Part shown: positions 37,359 to 52,300 of the stretch, piece after piece
Numbering within the stretch: position 1 is the first letter of the stretch
How the letters are laid out: every line of letters begins with the position of its first letter
Assembly: GCA_964035545.1 (NCBI GenBank)
Contig: OZ037773.1
Span: 6,866,751 to 6,930,750, forward strand
Reading direction: 5' to 3'
Source: Bugula neritina
Lineage: Eukaryota; Bryozoa; Gymnolaemata; Cheilostomatida; Bugulidae
DNA length: 64,000 nucleotides
Position numbers and translations under genes: made by a program
Notes under the pieces: generated by a model
The model's database searches: none
Told to the model about the DNA's origin: nothing
The model's input: only the letters and a program-made list of their open reading frames with translations

Positions 37359-40300
37359 CTAATAGAAAACAACTGTAGGTATCATTTGTGGTGAAAGCAA
37401 ACTGACTTATGTGTCGTAAGTAAACCAAAAGTAACCGAGTTAGAAAAAGCAGCAACTATTTAGTGGCTAAAATTTGACAGCAACCGCATCACTTGTAAAA
37501 AAATAATATCTTTCAACTTTGATTTTTTCTAAGAACACAAATTTCACATGATTTACTTTGCCAGTACTTCTGCATAGTTTTCTTTGGCAAGTCCAAGAGA
37601 TACTTCACAAAAAGAAGCAGAATTTATCACTATGACTACGAGGGTGAATCAGGATATAATGCATAATGTTATCTCCAATCAAATATCCAATAAAAAGTTG
37701 ACACACAATAAGATATCCAATGAGAAGTTGACACGCAATAAGATATCCAATAAAAAGTTGACACACAATAAGATATCTAATGAGAAGTTGACACACAATA
37801 AGATATCCAATGAGAAGTTGACACACAATAAGATATCCAATGAGAAGTTGATATACAATCATAATATGTCAATGTTTTGATAATCTGCAGAAATGTAGCC
37901 ACGGAACCTAATTCTGCTTTAGTCTCAGCGATTTGACTCTTCTGAGTAAATCAAACCAACAGCACAATGATATGATATGAGAAGAGCTTACAGCTTCAGG
38001 ATATCCATGATTGAAACGAGGAAACTGCATGGAGTTTTGTTTCTCATATATCTTTCGCCTTCGCTTGGCTCTATAATTGTAAAAAGTTGCATTTGAATTC
38101 AACTTGAAATAATCTAGAAAGTTAGTTGACTATATGATGGACACAATCTTAGTAGCTCTATTGCTATTCTCTTATTTAATAGCTCCATTGCTGAGCATAC
38201 TAAATGAGATAAAAACAATAATTCGACACTAAAATATAACATAGACATAGAAACAATAATTTAACGCTGGAATATAACATAAACATCTTTAGGTAAAAAC
38301 AAAAATTCAACACTTTGACTGTAAAATAAACATTGCGGGTCAAAGGGAAAGAAAAAAGTAGTATTACCTGTTAACAAGAGAACCATTCCTATTAGACAGG
38401 ACGTCTTTAATCTCGGTAACAGTAAGAAAGAAAAGAAGCTCGGGAGAAGGTAAATAACCCTAAACATACAACGGATAACATAGCAGGGGAGAAAAGTCGT
38501 CATGCAGCAAATCTACCCAGGTGCGTATCACAATGTTCACTCTTGCGTTAGGAAACATATTATAAGCGTTATATTACGAGGTTATGTGGCGTTTTAATTG
38601 GTACAACTTGGTGCAAAACAGAACTCTGTGGAGAAAGTTGATCCATCGTCAGTCATAGTCGTTTTCGACTGACTGCTTAGTGAGTGAGTGAGTGATGTGG
38701 CGGTTTTAGTTCATGGGAGAGTTTTAAGTCCTTTTGAATCAAAACATGAGAATAAGCATTTTACCACAACACCAGACAAAGCTAAAGAGGATAGTTTATT
38801 AATAACCCATCTTTAAATTCACGAACGCACACACAGGCATGAGCACACGCATGCACACATGCACGCACACACACACAAACTCATGCATTTGTATTTGCAT
38901 GCTATTGCAAGATCAACTATGCAACTAGAAGTTATATCTAAACAGGTACCAGAGTGGTGCTATGTAGGTGTTTAACAAACGACATGCTATTTTCACCATT
39001 ATTGAATCAAAGCATAACAACAGAAGTAGAGAACTAACTAACCTGGCTGTACATAAGCTCTGACAATCTCCAGAACCCCAGCTTCATCTTGCTGGCTGCT
39101 TTCACTAATATAGACTACAAAGGTAATCTCAAATTTATGAAGAACTTTTGAAGAAAATCAGCTATAAAATTCTGCTAATATATGCATTACTACTACTGCT
39201 AAAGCTACCAGCTCCACTACTAGTATTATCCGTAGTAACAAAAATTTAATAAAAATAATGTTACCACTGACGATTGCCATTACCACCATAATGAATTATA
39301 ACCACCAATTATCAACTGCAAAAAAATTATGCAGAAATGAATCCATTATACCTTCACTTCTTCTCTACTGTTGACAGCCTTCTTAGCTTTGGGCAAGATT
39401 AACTTGATGAATAATTTTTGACCTTTGGTAAGGTTACACTGCAAACCATCCACTACTTCCTGTACAGAGTAACACTTGGCACCGACATTGTGACCCGTAG
39501 CAATGGTCTTCACCATCATCTAAACCATAAACATTAAGTTAGGACGGGGGGGGGGAGGCCTGTCAGGATTACAGGCTAAGTGAGCAGAGAACCAGCTAAA
39601 AATCTTTAACCAACAATTTAAAAAAGGATATCAATACAATAAATTGACAAATTACTGTACTGTAAATATGTGTGGATTTCTAAAAGCAGTAGAGTGAATA
39701 TATATAGAAAAACCACTGTGCAAGGGACGCAGTAAAATCTGCCAAATCTTGTCAAATCAAATTAAAAGTTTGATCTGGTCACGACTGTGGTATAAAATAA
39801 CTCAATTTGAGTCAATTCAAGCTAAATACACACTTTCAACATCTGTTCTGAATCAAGCTGGCATGACATAAAAGTAAATGGCGCAGTAATTAAAATAATG
39901 TACTTCTATTTACTATTGGGTTCCTTATTCTCATTGAGAATACACATGATGTCCAGGTAAATACCTGTAATGTCTCTATAAGCTGGGAAGGGTCTTGACT
40001 CCAACACTTCTTAAGAAGATCCAACTGCAAGCAACATAAACATCTGTACCCTACTGAAACTAACAGTGCTTATAGACACAGTTACAGATAGCCATTCTCT
40101 GGTAGGTTTATAAACACCATGAGTGAGATATCACATCTCTAAGTGAATGTCAGTAAATAAGTTGAAATAAAAAACATCTGTCCAGAAATAAAAGAAATAC
40201 AGTTTAGAATAACAAGTGGCTTTTCCTCCGGACACTTTTTATTATTGGAAAGTTTGAGTTTAACAAACATACACCTACATCACACAGTACACCTACCTTT

Positions 40301-43300
40301 TACAATTTACTTGCTTTTTACAATGTACTTACTTCTTACAACATACTTACTTTTTACAATATACTAACTTCTTACACTTACCTATTAAAACACACTTACT
40401 TCTCACAGTACACTTACTTCCCACAGTACACTCACCTCTAACAATATACTTACATCTCACAATACACTCACCTCGCACAGCCCCCTGTGACCGAACTTCT
40501 CCATAAACAGCTGATATGCCTCCCTGACGTCTGCTGGAGTCTCTTTTGAATTAAGGAAACTGTCACCCGACTCTATAGAAACTTCTAGAAAGTGTGCAGC
40601 AAACTCCGGGTGACCGTGTATCAGGCTGGACAACTCCTGGATACATGGTATAATATATTACATATATGGTATAATACTATATATATACATATATGGTATA
40701 CTACACTAGATATATGATCCAATATACCACATATATGGTATACTACACTAGATATATGATCCAATATACCACATATATGGTATACTACACTAGATATATG
40801 ATCCAATATACCACATATATGGTATACTACACTAGATATATGATCCAATATACCACATATATGGTATACTACACTAGATATATGATCCAATATACCACAT
40901 ATATGGTATACTACACTAGATATATGATCCAATATACCACATATATGGTATACTACACTAGATATATGATCCAATATACCACATATATGGTATACTACAC
41001 TAGATATATGATCCAATATACCACATATATGGTATACTACACTAGATATATGATCCAATATACCACATATATGGTAAATTACTATATAATATATCCCATA
41101 TTATATTAGATATATACAACATATAACCCGGTTGAAATTATCTGTTTACAAACATGAAGTAAAAAATCTATTTGCTAAGATGTGAATGATAACTTGATAT
41201 ACAGACCCACCTCTAACTTATTAGGTACTCCTGCACTGAAGACCTCATTTATGTGGCAGGCCAGTAAGGATGCTAAGTCTGTGTAATGTTTGGCTTCCCA
41301 CACTACAAAACAGCAAGGAATTGAAAGCAACTGTCTATAGTGAGAATACCAGACGAGGAACTTGAATGGTCAACCAGAAGCGACTCTCAGATGTTCTTCG
41401 CTTCTTTTCAGCAGTTCAACTATTTATAACAATCTTATAACTGAACGCAAAGTAAAAACTCGAAATGAGAATGAAGAAAGGATGTAGAAGAAATTACCGT
41501 GTTTTCCTTTAGTAAGGATTCCCATCAGCACCTGAGAGTAAACTGGAGAAATTCCGGTAGCAGGCATGTAGTCCTTAACAACCTGCAGCAGAAAATGTAG
41601 CCTTAGAGAAACAAATTTGATAACACAAAAGGGGAGCCTTGCAGAAGTTTACGTGCAACTTTAACAATGCCTTTTCTAACAGTTTTGTTTGCCTACACTT
41701 AATATAAAATCATTTCTAATGTGTAAAACTATTACTTTAGTTGTTTTGTCAGGCCTTAAGCTTGTGAATAATGAAAAAAAATGTTGGCTGGCAAAAAAAG
41801 ACATTTAGACAAATAATGTTGACTAATTATATATTAGTATACAATATTATTATTGCGGCAAACGATGAATGCACAGCGTTCAGCTACATCCTTAAAAAGA
41901 GTAACACAAACCTGGCTTGAAATATCAACAGTATGATTTACATATTCCAGCATTTCAGCACAGGATGTAGTTGAAGGAACTGTTAACTTGTCCAGTGCTT
42001 TCTCATGAACAAGGCATTTCTCTCTTTTCCCCAAAATCATCTATTAAACAGAACTACGTATTTCAAAAGCTTCGCTGTTACATGTAGCACAGAAATCAAC
42101 CACTGCATAGGATACATAAACTCAACACGCTTTAGTTTTTGAAACAAAAATTCACTTCAACAAAAAACATAGATGTTGGCAACTATTTTGTGAATAGAAC
42201 ATAATTGACTGACACTGAAGAATCGCAATGAGCAGTAGAGTCGGGTTAGAAGGGGCCGAGCAGGGTGATAGGCTCGAATCACTTCATCTGTCATGGAGTC
42301 AATCACGTGACCAGCCAACGCCAGTTCCATCATACGTCGGTCGGCCAGTGAGCTTCTATACTTGTTTGATAACTCATACGCCTAGGGACACAAGCAGGCG
42401 GTCCGTACTTATCAAGTGCAGAGATAGGTACACAGGCTAGATTCAAATGGGCGAGTAGCAATTATTCTGCTAGACACAGTCTGTTACAATCTAGCACTCA
42501 CTGACCTTGGAGACAAGGTTATTAGTATATCACTATTAAAAATAAGATAATCTCAATCGAGATAATACCACATTATCATGTTAATTCCACTTGGAGCGCT
42601 TAAAATTTTTAATGAATATAAAAAACACACACACTCTAGGTCCCAGTTATCAATGTGATATCAATATTTCACAAGAGAGTGGAAGCTGACGTACGTGGAC
42701 ATTCAAGAAGGCGTGATTACAGTAGACTTTGTGTAGTCTGAACAGGTTGGGCACCACGTTGAGTCCATTGGCAACTGACCAGTTCTAAAAATAGCACACC
42801 TTTCCAGAAACCATCCACTAGCAGAGCTAAGCAGACAGGTTTGCTTTAACCTATTTGACATGTAATTGAGAGACAACTCAAACATGGAATAGCTCAATTA
42901 AATCATTGAATATAATTTATCACAAATCTAATGGAATAATAAATCATTTTTGGAAATATTTAAAAGCAAACAGCTGAGAACATTTTCTATAAGAATTTTG
43001 ACTAATAAATCGGGCGTTTTCAGGCATATTAGTTTGACTAGCTTGTCAATTCAAACAAGTAATTTCCGACAAACTTGACACTCTGAGAAAATATTTCGTA
43101 AAAAGTTTCTATCTTAAAAGTCGTCTAGCGCCTAGAGAATATAGACTGAAATTAATGAGTTGAATCTTTTCTATACAGTATCTTCATGACAACTGCTATA
43201 TATTCTACACAATACTTTTAATAACAGACAAAAGATTAGTAGAAATCCGGCACTGAAATTCAAATTAAAAAGTTCATAAACTACATGACCAGCCATTGTA

Positions 43301-46300
43301 AAATGTAAAAAACTCTTTTTTCAGCATAATATTTTGACAAAAATTACCAGACCTATAAAAGACAAAATATATACATATTATAGGGAATTACCACCATGGA
43401 GTCTTCTATCTGTTTCACAACAACAGAGATAGTAAGAGGGCATAGGGCGCCTGGGAAAGCTTCTCTAAAACAAGCAAATAATCACACACTATGCTACTCA
43501 GTCTGTCTCTCAACTGTTTAAGGAGTTATGTAAATCAATAACACAGTTAATATAGAGTCAAATGTACAAGATAACTGAAATATTTTATGTACAATGTACA
43601 GTTTTACTCTTTCATGACTATTATATATAAATTTACAAATAAAAAATTAAAAATAAAACATGTGTATACATTTATGATACTGCAAACAGTTTTTTAATAA
43701 ATTGGTAATGAAACTCTGTAACACCAAAAATATTAAGTGTGTTTGATATAACTTCTTGGTCCACTTGAATGAAATAATTCTTCTACATATAAAAATATTT
43801 AGTTAACAGAAAATAAAACACGACACTGGTACATTCACAATATTTCAGTGATATTTTACAACAAATACAAGATATGATGTGAAGTGGCATTCTAGAAGCA
43901 TCTAAAGTGGCAATGCTGTGTTACCCAATGTTCATAGTAGACAGCAACTCTTGGTCCATAGCCAAGGCGCTGTCAAACTCGTGCAGCAGTTCGTACTCAG
44001 TTTCTTGAGTCAGCGTAGTGATTGGACGAGACTGCAACAGAAACACACCTAATTCAACTGTAAAATATATATCTGTATTATATATCGGAAAATTATCAAT
44101 TTTTCATGATTTTATGTATACACCACACTTATCCACACACACATATGCAATATAATTTATACACTAAAATATGATCAGTGACTATGCTGTTCATTTAAAA
44201 TTTATATACATGTGCCTGCGTGCGTGTGTGCGTGCACGCAAGCGTGCATGTGTGTGTGTAGTAAAATACGCAAAATTTTGCATGGCCCTATTTCTTTAGC
44301 TTTTCCAGACATGTTGACAATGTAAACAGTGTAGAAGTGTAGGGTGTAAAGCCAGTGTATAAGGTCTTAGGCAATTATAAGCCAAGTGTAGATAATATAA
44401 AGACACACCAGTCAAGATTCACACTGAACACAAGATTTTGATTACAAAAGTAAATTAAATTCAATAGAACATAAAAGGTGCTCATTTAAAAAGCTGAAAA
44501 ATAAGAACCAACATAATACGTACAGCTAATCCATGAAACTACCTGCAGAAGGTATATTTGACCTTGACATATGGCCCATTCAATGTCGCAAGGATGACCG
44601 AAACGTCTTTCTAGCTCTAGACCAATCTGGCAGAGTGCCAGCACGGTTTCCTCGTTTGCACAAAAGACAGAGCTGCTGGAAACTGACTGCTTACCAACAG
44701 TTCCTGACTCTAAAACACAGATAATCAAAGGATGGGAATATAGAGAGCAAAGGCTACAAAGTAGGAGCTACATTAGAAAAGGAAAGACAACTCCAAACAA
44801 AAACACTGTTGCTCAACTCTTAACTGAAGTTATTTCCACCATATTATGTCACTAGAGCGCAGAGGTTATGAAGTAGTTTAGGTTGTAGATTCTACAGCCA
44901 TACAGTTAGGGATTTTTCGGCAATAAAGAGAAAGGCAACTCTAAACAACAAAATTTTTCAACTCAAATGAAATCAAGAGTGGACTCTAAAATGTAATCAC
45001 TGCAGTTATTTCTACCGTACTCCACGTATCCTGTTGTTTTATTATTTAGTCATGTGTTCAAACTAAAAGTTTTCACCTAGGAGGTATCGGTAGCAAATTC
45101 ACCTGACACTACATACTGTACTTGTTTGCTGCCGCAAACCCTCTCCTCTATAGAGAAGATATCGCTGCCACCTTGATCAGACGTGTAAGTCACACGGAAG
45201 GTGTCCGGCTCTGCCTCACCTGACACCACAGACTAAAATATATATTCTGTGCGTAACAGTAACGGAGCAAAGATGTCACAGAGTCACAGTGACCAAGAGT
45301 TAAAAACAGATTAAAATCTGGACAAAAATTCTATGCTAAAAAGAGTTTTACCTCGAAATGTCAAAGTGCAAGTCCGAACCACTAAACTTACTTTCTCACA
45401 CCAAGACTAGTACTTGAAGTTAAAGCATAGGACCTGCCAGATACCAAGTATAAAAAGAGTCCAGCACTCTGTGTGAGTAAGACTAACAACTGAGTAGTAT
45501 ATACTGCACGTGTATACTGTACTATAACCCCCTGCTACAAAGGAACAATTACCTCTCCAACACCAAAGTTAGCGTTTATAACCATCGTGTTACAACTCCC
45601 CGTAACCGGGTCGTTGGTAAAAAGAGCACCTGCCACGTCTGCATGCACCATCTTCTGTATTACTACGCCCATCCCTGTGTTGATTGGCTGTCCGTGTTGT
45701 CTACAATATTCCAAGCTGCTATATTACACTTGTGAGTATACTGGCTACAACTCGGCAACATACAAACTATTACATAACTACAAGTACTTCCTTCCCTAAA
45801 CACTTATATAATGCAATACATGTAACCAATTTAGCTGACAATTAATATAATACCTGACAATATTGCAACTCAAAGGGAAGACAACTTCTATTCACTTTTA
45901 AAACCTTCCAGTTATATGAGAACATAGATATGATTACTACAGTGTATAGTTTATATTACAAGTAGCACTGCTATTGGACAGATCTATAGCTGTTAACCTG
46001 CATCCATATATGTACACCTGGTTGTTTCTCACAATATCCCACTAGGAGGCGTATCAACTAACACAAGAAGACAACTCTATGAAAATATTCTCAGCCTAAG
46101 GTTCAGCCACAACAATGTGGGGGTCCCCAGTTATACCTCTTGTACTGCACAGCGGAAAAGGTGAAATGTGATGACCAACACTTCTTGACAGCAGCGAATA
46201 TCTCATTATAACCTTTGACCCCCAGAATAGTGTCCATTTGACCGGCAGCAGACAACTCTTCACCATCTTCTCCTGGAAAACAGCGTGAGAGAAGATAATC

Positions 46301-49300
46301 AGTCTGAGAATTACATGAAAGACACCAAGACAGCTCTGAGATTCAAATTAAAAGGTCCATAAACTACATGACCAGCCGTGACATTGTAAAATGTAAAAAA
46401 TTCTTTTTTCAGCATAATATTTTGACAAAAATTACCAGACCTATAAAAGACAAAATATATACATATTATAGGGAATTACCACCATGGAATCTAAACTGAT
46501 GAAGGTCAAGCGAAGGTGGAGAGTCTAATCATTGTACCATGATACGTAATCATATTTTCAGCTATAACTAAACCTCTTAGTCTTAGACACCAAGCAGTCA
46601 TGCCACACATACACAACATACACACAGCTAATACCTAAATCCTTTTAAACACCTTTTAACTGCATACAAGTGTACTGCATACAAGTGTACTGCATACAAG
46701 TGTACTGCCCAACTCAAAATAAGTCATATTTTAAAATGTTTCAAGTAAATTAAAAGTAGTTCAAAATTATTTTATTGCCAATAATTTATCATCAGCACAT
46801 AGCAAATGATACACACGCACCCAAAGACTTCCACACAGATAACTTATATAAAACTAGAGTCTATATAACCTGCAGAACGGTCTGGTATTTGGTTACAATT
46901 CAACATAGTAAATAACGGTGAGGGAGGATAACTCATAAAAACATTCGACAAAACAGTCACACTACCATGTGTCACACCACCATGTGTCACACCACTACAT
47001 GTCACATTGTCATGCATGTCACATCACAGTTATAGATTAAAGACAGCTGACTGACCAATAGCGGAAGACCTCACAGCTACTCTCGTCTCCTCATCAAAGT
47101 GCTCGATATGCTGAAGATGTAGTTGTAACGCTTTAGAGATCTTTGGGTTGATTTCGGACGACAGAAACTCTGATTTCAGTGTGTCACATAGTTTCTACAA
47201 GGCAGAGTGAATTTATTGATTATTAGCTATTAGTGATTGGCTATTGATTTATTGATTTATTTATTACATACCACAGACATGAAAACACATTGCGAAACTC
47301 AATATGAATGCTGGCTACAATAAATAGACATGAACAAAATTGGAAAAAGATTCAGAACTCTGTTGAATTATTTAAAATAAAAGATAATTCAAAGTATTTA
47401 CAAGGTGCCGTAAAAAGCTATTTCTGCTCCATGCTTCTCTATATGGTGATTGGCTATTGATGACCGACTATTGGTCATTAGGAAACACAAGCTGGTTCAA
47501 CATTGCATAAACATAAAATCATAACAGAATATTATTTAGCTTAATTTGTCTCAAAAATATAGAAGTATAGTTAGTCAAATACTGCATTAAAAGATTGAGA
47601 TAAAACTCACAAGGCTATACAAGAAGAAAGTGAGCCCCCTACCCCCTCCCTATTTACAGAAAAGAAACGTTTATTGAGAATATACAACATTAACCTAACA
47701 TGCATAAAATTAGCTAAGTTCTCTTGGAATTTTATAACCTCAAAATTCGACTTTAAACAGTAACTATTTGAACAAATTGGTGATAACTATTAAGAAGAGA
47801 GTGTTGATATGTATTGTATGACTATAGTGTAGATAAATAAGTAAGTTTGCCGGCAAATCCTACCTGGATGTCTTCAGTATCAGCATCTACAGCCTGGCTC
47901 AGTCGGGCAGACAACTCCGTGAGAGACGAGTTAGTTTGAAGTTGGAGGTAGAATGCTTGCACGGTGAGACAAGCAGCCATTGGAACTTGGCACTAAAAAT
48001 AGACACACCTTGAACTCAGCATATACAATTATTATAATTATTGTATTGCCTAAAAATTAATTGCCAAAAGTGACTAAAGTGTAGAATCTCAAGCCATACA
48101 CACATACTTTAAAGAAGAACCTGGCACTCACCTGCTTTATAATGTCAGATTGATAGAGCACAGCCAGTTGACTTCCCTTACCACCCACAAGCTTGTCATT
48201 CCTACAATCTGGGTGGTCTAAACCGACAACCAGCTTGTCATCTGCAGATACTTCCCCAACAGGCATAGACAGAGTTCTTAGAAGATGGTAGGACTTAGAC
48301 GGGTGGCAACGAATGACTTCCTGTAAATTATAAAGACCCTAATCTACAGAGCATAGAGAATGGAATTACATAAAATTCCTTATGAGTTGCAAATGTGAAC
48401 CACTACATGCATATAAGGAAAAAAGTATGTTAACATGACTTGTCACTGGTTAAAACATTGTAGGTACACATTGTATTCATACAACAACCTACTGCTGCCA
48501 AAAGCTGTCGGCAGCATAGGCATTATAATATATAACCTCTGAACTTACTTTAGATGGAACACAGTCTACTGTATAGACTCCACTGCTAACTTCCTGAGCC
48601 CTCCTAAAATAATTTCAATAATTACACACTGTTTTAAAGACAACAAATAAAATTTAACTCAATGTTGTGAATCTAAATAGACTGCTAAATACTCTGATAC
48701 TCTGATAATCATTCAATTGATAGATAAAACGAGCAGCTAAAACATATTGTGAAAATAATAAGCAAAATAACAGCTGCACAGCAGCTCAAAACAGTTGAAG
48801 AAAATTTATCAGACTATTAAGGGACAACTCCTATGTATGATATACGGCAATCATCAAAATGAACACATTAGCACCATTTCCTCTTTCACAGAGTGGGTCA
48901 AACACTTTCATAATGTTTTAAAAAATATTTTCTTATATGTATCTTTTAAAATTTATATAATTTAAAAACAATAGATATGAAGAGAGATTTTAGTTTAGGG
49001 AGGTGCTTGGCGTTGACAACATACACATTGGAGTAAAGTAGAAATCCTGCTCCGGTATCAGGGGAAGACAACCCACAATGTTTGTGTTGAAGTGAGAGGG
49101 GAAGCAGCACACAGTATCTGTCTCCGAATTCACTATCTCCCAGAGTGTATTGGTGAAAGCTATTAGTTGTTGAGAGAGAGGACTGACAGCCTAAAAGTTA
49201 TCAAACACTCACTGAAATATTAAAATATATGATAACTAAACTTGGATGTTATGAAGTTGGCTTTTGAGCAGAATATAAAAAGTAAAACTTTTTTTTAAAT

Positions 49301-52300
49301 AGCACAAAAAGGTATATACTATTTCATGGCTCTGGAACACCTAATTACAAACAAAATGAAATAAAACACAAGAATAATATATATGGCCAAAGAGGTGCCT
49401 TTCTGATTGACTTAGTAATGATTGATGTGAATTTACTACATCATAAATATAACTCCCTCTTATTAACCTAGCGCTACTATTGAGCAAGACACAGTCATAC
49501 CTTGTCTGTCCGATACAGAAACAGTGTCACTCAGTGTCCAACCAGTGAGATAGGAATACACAAAATCTAGATTTGCGTTTTCCAACTCTCCATTAGGGTG
49601 CATTCGGATAGAGTGGAACCGGCTGCAAACAGAGAGCAGTCAGTCTGACTCAAAGTCTGAATAATGTCATATCTGCACTCTAAACACCACTATGTATGAT
49701 GCAATCAATTGCAAACACAAACAAAATACTTATTATATAAAAAAAGAGATAAAAAAGAATAGAATATTTATTATAGATTTAACAAATTGTAGAATAAGAA
49801 TTTAGTTTGAGATTATTCTTTTATTAGAGTACAAACACGTGCCTCAACTCAGTTGCTGTAAGATCTTTTGCAAAGGGTATAGATAATCTAGTGTAGTGAA
49901 AGTTTCCATTCTAAAACACACAGTTGAAAGACGAAATTCTACAAATATTATACAGCATTTTACAACTCGATATTGAATTTATATACATTATATTATATGA
50001 AATTCTATTATATTCTATTTAGACTCACTCTTGACAAAATCTCCAACAGCAACAAATAAACTAGCTAAAATGCATCCCAATTGCGAGAAAGGCGTGTTGG
50101 AATAGCTACCCCAATGCAACACAATTGCAGATTTCTACGGGAAAAACATGAGTCATTCAAAAATTTTCTGAATAGTCTACGGTTCTGTAAACAGTTTGAA
50201 TAATTAGATAATTATTATTAAGCCGCAACATATTTACCATTCCAAGCAGAAAATAAACCGTAGTAAGGGAAAGGAACATGTGATGCAACAGATGTGTCAC
50301 ACAAAAGCAGACGGTAAAACTGTTGAAAGTATTGACTCACCTTTGATACAAGAACCTGCTCTACGTATGAAGAACTGCCATCCCAGTCTTTCATCTCACC
50401 TGTTGAAACGCAAAGAAATCCGTATGCAGACGGTTCATTGGCTTTATTTTATAGCATCAAGGTCAAAGGTCACATGCAAGGACTGCCACATCCGGTTGTG
50501 ACATATAACAAAAGTGGAGAAGAGAAGGGTAGAAGTTGTTTATAAACTGAACTTTGTAAGTTATACGAGACAGGTCTGCATCGCGTTTGATGTAATGGCA
50601 ATGTGAGGGCAACTCCAAATTAGCAAGACACATTTCACACAAATTTTCTTGCATAACACATGGTGGGTTCTTCAGTAATTCTACAGGCCTACAGATAGGG
50701 CAATTAGTTGCAATAGATGTGTGTGGAGAAAGGGGAGATAACTGTACTTATATAACAGAATATATAAAAATAAATAGTCTAAAGGGAAATCTACGGAATC
50801 ACATTTAGTCTCCTAGTAGCCAAATGCTCTCATGACAGGAAATTCAACTGGAGCAACCATTTTCTCTAGCAATCATGGTGTGAAACTTGTTGGCTCCTTT
50901 TTACATATGTATTACATTTTAAATCACACTTCTTCTATTAAATCAATTCTAATAAATCTTTTGCACTTTGCAAGTTGATAGGTTCAAAGTTCAACTGGTA
51001 CAATTTCAAAGTAAAAGAAAACCAGCACAAAATCACTTCGTTATGCTGCATAAAACTATGTGTGAATCAGTCAATGACAGGCTAACTATATCGAATACTT
51101 TATTAAAATGAAGAGAAGGCAACAATAATGAGATCACTAAAAACACACTATTTCTGTGTTCAGAGAGACTACAGGTAAGAATGGAGCTGAGTTATCAAGA
51201 ATTATTGAGGCGGTACATACCTACTGAGCGTCTTTTGAATCCTCTCAACAGCAACTCATGTTCCTCTTCACCTGACACCTGTATAACACCTAGAGAGAGA
51301 TTAGCAAACAAAGTATCATAAACAGGGTACAATTCTCTCCCGGTAAATGTTAGAAAAATATAGAATCAATGCAGTCACTCACCTTCAACTTGAAATATTA
51401 TATATTAATATTAAAACAAGTGATGGAGAGAGCAGATATACAAGTGTCTACTTCAAAATAAATTTGTCTTTCTTTTTGAAGTCGAACAGAGGTGATGGTA
51501 ACTACTCATGACTTACATAACAAAGTTATGGCAGATCTATTGAACTGACTTTTTTAAAATAATGTTCAGCATTTCTTGTGAATAAGCAATCAAAAAATGG
51601 ACAGGCTAAAATGAAATTTATAATACTCTCTACAAACGAGTGAGTTTACATTCGATAGTTGTCCACACTACAAAGGGAAAACAACTATTTATAATACTAT
51701 TTCAAGTTTAATTTGAATTTAAAGCTAAAAAGTTTCACTCAGATTTAAAAATTTATTTGAGAAAGCAGTGTTTGCTTAAAATTTCAAAGAGAAGAACATT
51801 TCAGTCAAGTAAGCAAAACAGGAAGATACTGCTTGTCTCTCAATTATGTCCTTCCCTTACCGCGTGCGTGTATGTGTGTCCCCACTTACAGTGTATATAT
51901 ATGTCCTCAACTTACCGTGCATCAGTCCAGACTGGACTGTACTCTGACTAGTAACACACTCTATATTTGTTGCCAGCTCCAGAATCTCTCCAGCAGTTAC
52001 CTTCCTCTCAGCATAGAGTTTAGAGAGATACTGGACTAGAGATCTCTGAGTAAAGTTGTTGTCGTCTGAACTAAGATTAGCTGATAAATTCTTCCACCTA
52101 CCCAGATGATTGAAACAATAAAAATAACAGTGAGTTGGCAGCTTTCACCAGCTGTTTAGAGATTAAAAGAGAGACAGTTTGAGTCAATTCAACTATGCAA
52201 AACACTCTTTATAGTTTCACTGAAACTTGTTAAAATCACATTGATGCATAAAACCCTTATCTAACAGCAATGCGTGACTCATTTATTCTTCGTCTGATGC

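Noticed and set aside
37061-37862. CRISPR array
   Set aside because: Units are contiguous tandem copies without unique spacers, and the context is an animal gene.
37584-37880. Repeat protein with ISNEKLTHNK units on the plus strand
   Set aside because: It is a translation of the 30-bp intronic array, with an equally open reverse strand and no promoter or splice support.
40621-41109. Open frames of 138 and 145 codons on the two strands
   Set aside because: They are products of the 42-bp tandem array inside an intron.
44533-44724. Plus-strand frame over the ATP-binding exons
   Set aside because: Antisense to exon 44543-44709, which has the family motifs. The same holds for 42228-42440 and 45587-45799.
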